A DNA stretch of 32,137 bases from VAUL01 sp964603155 (GTDB taxonomy: Bacteria > Desulfobacterota > Desulfuromonadia > Desulfuromonadales > BM103): NCBI GenBank assembly GCA_964603155.1, contig CAZRTZ010000032.1, positions 1 to 32,137 of the forward strand, given 5' to 3'. The notes below the pieces were generated by a model. The model was not told the DNA's origin and ran no database searches. It worked only from the letters and a program-made list of their open reading frames with translations. Position numbers and translations under genes: made by a program. This document shows positions 16,397-23,115 of the stretch, one piece after another (positions within the stretch are counted from its first letter, which is position 1; every line of letters starts with the position of its first letter).

Positions 16397-17568
16397 TCGT
16401 TGACGGGAAGCGCCGGTTCATGGCCGCGAGTTCGGAGAAATAGGATGGAAAGCATAAAACCATTGAACCCTCCCTGAACCGCAAAGGTGATCAGGGCCAG
16501 CGCAGGAATCATCTGACGCATCGTCACCTGGTAGTCGAGCGGGGCGAAACCGCTGCGATACCAAGCCAGAAAAACCGAGGCAAACCCCAGGGCTCCAATT
16601 AGGCCCAAGACGAGGCAGGCGACCAGTAGCCGCTCCAGAGTCAGACGCCGTACAAAGCGGTCGAACCGGGCATCGTACGGGAGAATCCCGTGCAACCCGC
16701 TGTAAAGGTGGGCAAAAATTCCGGTAAACACAACTTGGGTTCCTAACATGGTCAGGAACGCCATGACCAGCATGGTATGCACGTCCAGGGTCGCGGCCCC
16801 AACATGCAGCACCCCCCGGGAAAGAACCAGTTGACCGGCCAGCCCCAGGGCCCCCATTGCCGCCCCGGGGAGGACAAACAGCCAGGTCGGCGCATGCAGC
16901 AACATGAAGCGCAAGTGGCGCCAGCCATCGCGCCACCGCCGCAAGTGCGGGCTCCGGCTTCTGCCGTCCTTATACAGCGTGATCGGCACCTCGGCCATAC
17001 GCAGACCGGCGAGGCGCGACTTGATAACCATCTCCGAGGCCCACTCCATGCCGGTCGTCACCAGACCGATCGCGAAAACCTTATCCCGCCGGAACGCACG
17101 CATCCCGCAATGAAAATCACTCTGCTCGATGCCGAAAAGGATCTTGCCGATGGCCGTAAGCACGGGGTTGCCGAGATAGCGATTCAGAAACGGCATCGCG
17201 CCAGGCATGATCCGCCCCTTCAAGCGCGTCCCCATGCAGACGTCAGCCCCTTCCCGCAACTTCACCAGCATCGGCAGGGCTTCGTCAAAATGGTAACTGT
17301 CGTCACTATCGCCCATCAGGATAAAACGCCCCTTGGCGGCTTGAATCCCGCACATCAGCGCGGCCCCGTAGCCGCGCACCGGACAATCGACCACCCGCGC
17401 GCCGTAACTGCGGGCAATCTCCTGACTGCCATCGGTCGAGCCATTATCAGAAACGAGAAGTTCCCCTTCGATGCCGTTCTCTTCCAGGAGGCGGCGGGCC
17501 CGCTCCAGGCAGGTGCCAAGGGTCTCGGCCTCGTTCAGGCAAGGCATCAAAATCGTCAGTTCTTTCAT
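16393..17568 (-). CDS. Membrane-anchored GT2 glycosyltransferase (DPM1-like)
   Basis: A 391-residue enzyme. The GT-A domain (about 1-230) has LMPCLNEAETL, SDNGSTDGS and GDSDDSYHF (D87 to D90). About four C-terminal membrane helices (from residue 230) make the tail longer than in ArnC/GtrB proteins. FHCGMRAFRRD and GMEWASEMVIKS match a well-populated group of bacterial dolichyl-phosphate-mannose-synthase-like proteins. The expected role is sugar transfer to a polyprenyl phosphate at the inner membrane. ATG start. A 238-base gap upstream probably carries its promoter, making it the first gene of the segment running to 12159 or beyond. Confidence 0.82.
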   Translation of the reverse strand: MKELTILMPCLNEAETLGTCLERARRLLEENGIEGELLVSDNGSTDGSQEIARSYGARVVDCPVRGYGAALMCGIQAAKGRFILMGDSDDSYHFDEALPMLVKLREGADVCMGTRLKGRIMPGAMPFLNRYLGNPVLTAIGKILFGIEQSDFHCGMRAFRRDKVFAIGLVTTGMEWASEMVIKSRLAGLRMAEVPITLYKDGRSRSPHLRRWRDGWRHLRFMLLHAPTWLFVLPGAAMGALGLAGQLVLSRGVLHVGAATLDVHTMLVMAFLTMLGTQVVFTGIFAHLYSGLHGILPYDARFDRFVRRLTLERLLVACLVLGLIGALGFASVFLAWYRSGFAPLDYQVTMRQMIPALALITFAVQGGFNGFMLSILFLRTRGHEPALPVNE

Positions 17569-17790
17569 TTGAATTATTCGACAGGGCCTTTATCGACGTA
17601 TCGCTGGCCCTGAAAGATCTCCCTTGGCATCTACTTTTAGGAACTTATCGCTGTTGGCAAGCAGCCTTGATCAGCGTCGCAACTGCATAATATTGCCAAG
17701 CACATCGGCAGAGATCCTACGCAATCGCTTGTGGTTTTTTCCCCAGGCGCGATCAACTGCCTCCACACAAAATCAATGTAGGATTTCAGC

Positions 17791-17814
17791 AAAATTAGTG
17801 CCAGCGCTAATTTT
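17791..17814 (-). terminator. Hairpin at the end of the paralog 3 gene
   Basis: An inverted repeat, AAAATTAGTGC / GCGCTAATTTT, with one mismatch and a two-base centre, overlaps the stop codon of the gene at 17807-19612. On the minus strand the 3' arm ends in a TTTT run, so it could act as a weak intrinsic terminator for the operon coming from 23068. Confidence 0.45.
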
Positions 17815-19612
17815 GCGAGCCCTGGCCGCGCAACTTCTCCATCTCGCGTAGTTTCTCCATCTGTCTTCGTTTGGCTGGAAGATACGGGTTCCCCGGATCA
17901 AGTTGCCTAACCATAGCGAAGTCGCGCTCCGCCTCCTCGTAGCGGCCAATGTAGCCGAGCAATTCGCCGCGGCCGAGGTACCGTTTGTGATTACGCGGAT
18001 TCTTTCTGATTGAGTCATCAAATATCGACAGCATCTTCTGCAAGAAAAGCTGTTTGTCGATCCGATATTGATCAAGCAGGTAAGCACTCTGGCCATTGCT
18101 CCGCACGAGGATAAAGCTTTGCCAGTCTTGATAGATCGGCTGCCAATCCGCCTTTGTTAAGAGGAGTTTTAGCAACAGATTAATTCCAGTATTGTCTACT
18201 TCGGTGTTCATCACCACCACATCGATTTCATACTTGCTTAATAAAAATTCATATTCGTACTCGCCATTTACAATGGCAAACGAACCATCCGTGATTTTGT
18301 TGTAATCAAAAAACACCTGTTCGTCGATAGCTCTCGTGTCGGAGAAAAACTGGTATTGTGGTGACAATCGCCAGATCAAATACCCCCCCCAGGTAAAGTT
18401 ATTCAGGATATTGCCTTTAAGTTGCACTTCCTGCATGAAATCGGCAAGTTGCTCCGGGTAGAATCGGTGGATTTCCCCTCCCCACCAGCCATCCCGTTTC
18501 AGTTCGACCACCTCCCGAACCACCGTGAGAGAGTAGAGCAAAAACAGGCCAGCCAGCAAGGCAAAGGCCGGCAGTCGCAGCTTTCTGAAAATCGGGCCGG
18601 CCGGCACAGTTGCCCCGGTTTCAAGCAGGTAGCCGGTCATTGGCAGCAACGACACGGCGACGAAAGCCACGTTGCGCATATAGGCCAGGCTGATAGCCAG
18701 CAAAAACATGGAGACCAGCCAGTCAGCAACCGGCCAGGGCCCCCGGCACCGCAGGAGCCCCCAAACGTGCGCCAACGCCAATCCCCACACGACCGCAATG
18801 ATCTTTGACTGAGAAAAGATGGCAAAAGACGAACGATATTCTTGCACTCGCGTCACCATTCCGGAGTCGAGCGTCGCGAACAAACCCGTATAAAAAGCTG
18901 TCCCGTTCGGATTAAGATGGGAAAACAGCAGGCCGAGCAGGCACCAGCGAACGACCGCCCAGCGCCGCCCAGCATCGTGGCGCAGATCCCACAAACTGCC
19001 CGCGGCGAATAAGCCCAGCAGAATGCCGCCGACCACGACGCCGCCGTGGATGTTGCCCCAAACCGCCATCAGCGGATAGAGCCAGGGGGTGGGACGTTCG
19101 CCGCGCCGGGTCGCCACGAAAAAGCCGATCAAAAGGGCGGTGAAGAAAAAGGTCCATAGCGAGGGCCGCTCCAGGACGAAGAACTTCTGCATCAGGGTCA
19201 GGCTGGCCGCCGCCAGTGGCAGGGCGATCGCCGGGTGCACGCCGCTGCGCCGGAACGAGAAGCCGACCGCCGCGACCATCCCCAGCAGGGTCGCCAGGCA
19301 GAGCAGCCGGATGCCAGTCAGTCCCAAGGCGCTTTGCAGGCCGAACGCCGTCACCTCCCACAGCCAGTAGCCATCCAGAATGGTGCGTTCGCGGGCGGAG
19401 ACCTGAGTGAGGTCGCCGGTATAGTTGAACGGATCGGCCGACAGCAACGCCTTGGACTGGGCAATCAGCTCTCCCGTCTTCAGATGCCACCACAGGTCCG
19501 GGTCGTAGAGCGGCTGCAGCAGACAAATGCCGGCCAGCGTTAACAAGCCAAGCACAAACAACGCGGTGATGACAACCTCCAGACGCGCCGTGAGTTTCGA
19601 CGGGATCATCAT
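17807..19612 (-). CDS. Polytopic membrane protein, putative GT-C type (paralog 3)
   Basis: A 601-residue protein closely matching paralog 1. The first loop is D37-P-D39-LWWH43LKTG, followed by ADPFNYTG, GYWLWEVTAFG, ERPSL, WGNIHGG, LNPNG, AYMRNVAFV, GGYLIWRL and FSDTRAIDEQVF. It ends with TPR-like helices (YIGRYEEAERDFAMVRQLDP) and a short imperfect duplication of MEKLRE near the C-terminus. About ten membrane helices. ATG with AAGGGG about six bases upstream. It is the last gene of the overlapping operon beginning at 23068. A GT-C glycan-transfer role is inferred from the motif layout. Confidence 0.7.
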   Translation of the reverse strand: MMIPSKLTARLEVVITALFVLGLLTLAGICLLQPLYDPDLWWHLKTGELIAQSKALLSADPFNYTGDLTQVSARERTILDGYWLWEVTAFGLQSALGLTGIRLLCLATLLGMVAAVGFSFRRSGVHPAIALPLAAASLTLMQKFFVLERPSLWTFFFTALLIGFFVATRRGERPTPWLYPLMAVWGNIHGGVVVGGILLGLFAAGSLWDLRHDAGRRWAVVRWCLLGLLFSHLNPNGTAFYTGLFATLDSGMVTRVQEYRSSFAIFSQSKIIAVVWGLALAHVWGLLRCRGPWPVADWLVSMFLLAISLAYMRNVAFVAVSLLPMTGYLLETGATVPAGPIFRKLRLPAFALLAGLFLLYSLTVVREVVELKRDGWWGGEIHRFYPEQLADFMQEVQLKGNILNNFTWGGYLIWRLSPQYQFFSDTRAIDEQVFFDYNKITDGSFAIVNGEYEYEFLLSKYEIDVVVMNTEVDNTGINLLLKLLLTKADWQPIYQDWQSFILVRSNGQSAYLLDQYRIDKQLFLQKMLSIFDDSIRKNPRNHKRYLGRGELLGYIGRYEEAERDFAMVRQLDPGNPYLPAKRRQMEKLREMEKLRGQGSQN

Positions 19613-19621
19613 CCATTCCCC

Positions 19622-20488
19622 TTAAGGTTTTGTAGCCACCAACAGCAGCGACCCACCCGCCGCGAAGCGCAGGCCGGCCCTGATCAGCCCGCACTCGACA
19701 GCCATTAGCGCAGCGCAGCCGGTGTTGACCAGCCCGCCCACGCGCAATTCGGCCAAGGGGTCGTAACTCTCCGCCCTCTCGGACAGACGCCGGCGCGACA
19801 GCCAGAGGGCCGGCAGCAACAGGGAGACAAACGACGTCATCATCTCGACCCGCAAACCGACCGCTTCCACCTTGCCTCGCAACTCATTGGCCGTATAACG
19901 CCGCACATGGCAGGCATATTCGTCCTGGGCGCTCCACAGCCAGGGGTGCTGTGGCACTGTCAGGAGCAGCCCGCCACCCGGGCGCAAGACGCGCTGGAAA
20001 TTGTGCAAAACCACATCGTCCTCCGCGACATGCTCCAACATGTCGAAGGCCCCGACCACGTCGAATTCGGCGACGAACGGCAGTGCCCGGGCGTCGGCCT
20101 GGAGCAGTTCGACCCCGGGGATCCGCCCCGCGGCAAAGGGGAGCCCCTCGGCAAAGTACTCACTGCCAGCCAGGCGCAGGCGTGGGAAAGCCCGCGCCAC
20201 ACTGGCAAGGACGTAACCGGTGCCGCAACCGACTTCCAAAAGCGATTCGGCCGCCGGGAAATAGCGGCCGAGAGCCCACAGGATCAGGCGATTACGACTG
20301 CGGAACCAGAAGTGCCTCCCCTCCATTTCGGCCAGTTCCGCAAAGAATTCCGGCTGGAAACCGTCGCCACGTTCCGGTTGGGCAAAGGAAGGGAAGCCGT
20401 TGACTGCGGGGGGGACGCCGCCGCATGCCGGGCAGCCCCAGACGGCGGCGGTGAACTGCCGGTTGCAGGAGAAGCAGAACTTCACCAC
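19622..20488 (-). CDS. SAM methyltransferase with N-terminal zinc-ribbon
   Basis: A 288-residue protein. Residues 5-22 form a C-x2-C-x10-C-x2-C zinc-ribbon (C5, C8, C19, C22). A class I methyltransferase domain follows, with LLEVGCGTGYVLASV at about 83-97, GSEYF, and DMLEHVAEDDVVLHNFQRVLRPGGGLLLTVP. The C-terminal helices may associate with the membrane. GTG start with AGGGG four bases upstream, immediately after the stop of the SMR-like gene. This arrangement is common in sugar- or lipid-modifying loci; the zinc-ribbon may bind the carrier or partner. Substrate unknown. Confidence 0.75.
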   Translation of the reverse strand: MVKFCFSCNRQFTAAVWGCPACGGVPPAVNGFPSFAQPERGDGFQPEFFAELAEMEGRHFWFRSRNRLILWALGRYFPAAESLLEVGCGTGYVLASVARAFPRLRLAGSEYFAEGLPFAAGRIPGVELLQADARALPFVAEFDVVGAFDMLEHVAEDDVVLHNFQRVLRPGGGLLLTVPQHPWLWSAQDEYACHVRRYTANELRGKVEAVGLRVEMMTSFVSLLLPALWLSRRRLSERAESYDPLAELRVGGLVNTGCAALMAVECGLIRAGLRFAAGGSLLLVATKP

Positions 20489-20854
20489 CTACCCCTGGCT
20501 GCCGATGATAATGCCGGCGACAATGCAGACCATGCCAGCGACCTTGGGCCAGGTGAGCGGCTCGTGAAAAAGGAACACCCCGGAGAGGACCACCAGCACG
20601 AAGGAGCAACTAACAAACGGATAGGCGTGACTCAAGGGGAGGCGGGTCATCGCCGCCATCCAGGCCAGGGAGGCGAGGAAGGCGGCGAAAAGCCCGCTGA
20701 GCATCCATGGGTTGAGGAGCGCCAGGCGCAGCAGAAACAGCCCCTTGTCAACCGATCCCGCAGGGAGCGGCCCGGCTTTAACCGCCTGCCACTTGATGAC
20801 GATCTGACCGTAAACGGTAAAGAGGATCGTCAGGGCGATATAAAGATAGCTCAT
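20489..20854 (-). CDS. SMR/EamA-like small membrane transporter
   Basis: A 121-residue protein with four membrane helices, starting MSYLYIALTILFTVYGQIVIKW. It ends LTWPKVAGMVCIVAGIIIGSQG, the pattern of ArnE/ArnF-like and EmrE-like proteins. In glycan loci such half-size transporters are proposed to flip polyprenyl-phosphate sugars across the inner membrane. ATG at 20854 is chosen over a longer frame because it overlaps the WbqC stop by four bases. Flippase role is inferred from size, family and neighbours. Confidence 0.72.
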   Translation of the reverse strand: MSYLYIALTILFTVYGQIVIKWQAVKAGPLPAGSVDKGLFLLRLALLNPWMLSGLFAAFLASLAWMAAMTRLPLSHAYPFVSCSFVLVVLSGVFLFHEPLTWPKVAGMVCIVAGIIIGSQG

Positions 20855-21567
20855 TGTTGACTCGGCCCTGGCAACGCCTCGCGCCACCCCCAGATATACC
20901 AGGGGGCATCGGGCCCGGCATGAAAGAGGAGGTCGAAAATCGTCACGGCGTGATCAAAGGGGGGATGGAACTGCGAATACTCCGGATAGCCAGCATAGTC
21001 CTTGAAGGCCAAGGCGATACCGGCCCCGGCAAACGCTTCGGGATCGATATAACTCTTAGCCGCCGGCCCGGAGAGATAATATTCGGCTTCAACCTGATTG
21101 AGCAGATCGATTAATCGATCGAGCTTCTTCCCCTGTGCAGGATAATCACGCGAGTCAGCGAAAAGCGTCGTTATGCCCAAGAATTCGCGGGCGATGGTCT
21201 TGATCAGAAAATGGTTCAGCCCTACCAAGGTGTCCCAACGCCGCCCGAGATAAACCTCATCAAGAAATTCGCGGTAGTGCCTGAAATGCGGAGCCTTGCC
21301 GTAATACTGGCACAGGGTTTTATGGTGCTTTTGCGCCCAGTGCGGATCGACCAACGCCACCTCGCAGGTCAGGCGATCGAGGCCTTGTCCAACTGGTACC
21401 GTCAACCATTGCACGCCGTTCGTAGTCTTGATCCGGTTGCGGTTGCGCCAGTCGTTCTTGGTATACTGCACATCGTCGTAAAATACGAACAGATCGACAT
21501 CGTGGATGATGTCGAAGTAACCCTTCCAGGGGATATAGTTGGATTGCAGAATCGCGACCTTCTTCAC
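20851..21567 (-). CDS. WbqC-like family protein
   Basis: A 238-residue cytoplasmic protein of the WbqC-like family, recognised by the N-terminal KVAILQSNYIPWKGYFDII, then FVFYDDVQYTKNDWRNRN, KTTNGVQWLTVPV, a central region with LTTLFADSRDY-like spacing and the YLSGPAAKSYID signature. The family is common in O-antigen and capsule loci, where it is thought to act in making or acylating modified amino sugars; the reaction is not established. GTG start overlaps the NeuD-like stop by four bases. It fits with an amino-sugar pathway that could include the WecE-like enzyme at 3492. Confidence 0.85.
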   Translation of the reverse strand: MKKVAILQSNYIPWKGYFDIIHDVDLFVFYDDVQYTKNDWRNRNRIKTTNGVQWLTVPVGQGLDRLTCEVALVDPHWAQKHHKTLCQYYGKAPHFRHYREFLDEVYLGRRWDTLVGLNHFLIKTIAREFLGITTLFADSRDYPAQGKKLDRLIDLLNQVEAEYYLSGPAAKSYIDPEAFAGAGIALAFKDYAGYPEYSQFHPPFDHAVTIFDLLFHAGPDAPWYIWGWREALPGPSQQ

Positions 21568-22139
21568 CGGGCAGCCGACATTTGCCCCTTGAAAAGGGCA
21601 TTGGCCTTAATAAAACTCGCCGGTGGCACGGAAACATGATCGACCACGACCGCACCGGCACCGACAAAACTGTGTTCGCCCACGGTCACAAAACCACAAA
21701 TGGTGGCCGAAGGTGACACAAAGGTGTTACGGCCAATGCAGCTATCGTGATTAACCACAGCCCCCGGCCAGAGGACGACGGCCTCTTCAGTTCTGGCATT
21801 GCCATCGAGGGTGGCGTTGGCCATAATCACGCTCCCCTCGCCGACGTTTGCATGATCGCGCACGTAGGCGCGATCGTGGATCAGCGTTGCCAACCGGTAG
21901 CCGGCGGCCTTGACCCGCTCGAAGATTCGCCAGCGCGCCGCAAGATCGTTATAGCCAACCCCGAGAGCGACAACGTGACTCTCGGGGGGGCAAAGTGCGA
22001 TCACCTCATCGAAACTGCCGATTATCTCCGCCCCGTCAGAGAAGTCATCGATGTAACCAGCAAAAGGGATTTTCTGATAATCGAGAAGATCCTTGATGAT
22101 CAAGGCAAAGTCCCTGGAACCGTAAATCAGATGTTTCAT
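21564..22139 (-). CDS. NeuD/PglD-type sugar O/N-acyltransferase
   Basis: A 191-residue protein. An N-terminal Rossmann-like part (HLIYGSRDFALIIKDLL, YIDD) is followed by a left-handed beta-helix of hexapeptide repeats at about 95-185 (GSVIMANATLDGNA, GAVVNHDSCIGRNTFVSPSATICG, FVGAGAVVVDHV). The putative catalytic histidine is in the VNHDS turn. NeuD/PglD enzymes acetylate sialic-acid-like or 4-amino nucleotide sugars with acetyl-CoA. ATG overlaps the upstream GT2 stop by four bases. Paired with WbqC, it suggests N-acylation of an amino sugar. Confidence 0.82.
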   Translation of the reverse strand: MKHLIYGSRDFALIIKDLLDYQKIPFAGYIDDFSDGAEIIGSFDEVIALCPPESHVVALGVGYNDLAARWRIFERVKAAGYRLATLIHDRAYVRDHANVGEGSVIMANATLDGNARTEEAVVLWPGAVVNHDSCIGRNTFVSPSATICGFVTVGEHSFVGAGAVVVDHVSVPPASFIKANALFKGQMSAAR

Positions 22140-23068
22140 AGGGTATCCCTTTGACCTGTCTCTCTCGCGACCAGAAACAACGGCTTCTTCGACAACTTAA
22201 AATTCATCCGTGCGAGATACTCACCAAAAATGCCGAGGATCAGCAATTGAATGCCGCCGAACAGTATAACCGCCGCCATCAGAGAGGCGAAGCCGCTGAC
22301 CGTAATCCCGCCGAGGACACGAGCCAGAACAATCCATGCGAGCCAGAACATGCCAACCAGAAAAGAACCGAGCCCGATCCAGGATGCCGACTTAAGGGGC
22401 AGGTCGGAGAAGGTTACGAAGATGTTAATGGTATGAGCAAAAAGCTTGCGGACGTTATAATTGCTGCGTCCATGGGCGCGGGCTGCATGCTGGACCTCAA
22501 CCGTGGCGTAATTGTTGGTCAGCCATGAGAGGTAGCCGTCGATAAACGGGAAAGGCGTATCGAACTCGCACAGCGCCTTGGCGATGTTACGATCGATGAT
22601 GCGTAGCGAAGTATAAGTATGATTCAAGGAAGGAACGGCGACTTTAAACAGGCCGCGGGCCACCGCTGAGGTCAGGTTACGCCAAAGGGAGTGCGTGCGC
22701 TGGGGATAGATCCCGTAAATCAAGACATACCCTTCGCGGGCCTTAGCATATAGCAGCGGAATATCCTCTGGCCTCTGCTCTAAATCGTCATCAATGGTGA
22801 CAACCCACTCGCCCCTTGCCTTGGAGATGCCACAGATCGTGGCTGCATGCTGACCGAAGTTTCGGCTTAACTGGACACCGCAAAACCGGGGATCGGCGGC
22901 AGCCAACTCCCGAATGACCTCCCAGGAGCGGTCTCCACCACAATCGTCGACCAGGATGATCTCGAAGTCAGGGGTGATGGTTGCCAGGGCAGCGGCCAAG
23001 CGTCGACAGAGCTCAGGCAGCGACTGTTCGGCACGATAGACGGGAATGACTGCGGAAAGATGGGGCAT
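22136..23068 (-). CDS. GtrB-type GT2 glycosyltransferase
   Basis: A 310-residue enzyme. The GT-A domain has VIPVYRAEQSL, LVDDCGGD and the acidic cluster D93-D94-D95 followed by LEQRPEDIP. Two C-terminal membrane helices (about 230-255 and 265-290) are followed by FGEYLARMNFKLSKKP, the GtrB/ArnC signature. It should attach a sugar to undecaprenyl phosphate. ATG start. It is the first gene of a six-gene run in which each junction overlaps or nearly touches. It begins 47 bases after the outer-membrane barrel gene, with no terminator seen between, so read-through is likely. Confidence 0.87.
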   Translation of the reverse strand: MPHLSAVIPVYRAEQSLPELCRRLAAALATITPDFEIILVDDCGGDRSWEVIRELAAADPRFCGVQLSRNFGQHAATICGISKARGEWVVTIDDDLEQRPEDIPLLYAKAREGYVLIYGIYPQRTHSLWRNLTSAVARGLFKVAVPSLNHTYTSLRIIDRNIAKALCEFDTPFPFIDGYLSWLTNNYATVEVQHAARAHGRSNYNVRKLFAHTINIFVTFSDLPLKSASWIGLGSFLVGMFWLAWIVLARVLGGITVSGFASLMAAVILFGGIQLLILGIFGEYLARMNFKLSKKPLFLVARETGQRDTL

Positions 23069-23115
23069 GATTAGAGGTTAATCGCGCGCAGCGCAGGTCA
23101 ATGTTTCAGCTGTCG

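Noticed and set aside
17684..17699. Sigma-54-like TTGGCAATATTATGCA upstream of the GT2 gene at 16393
   Set aside because: The GG and GC are 11 bases apart instead of 12, which normally abolishes sigma-54 recognition.
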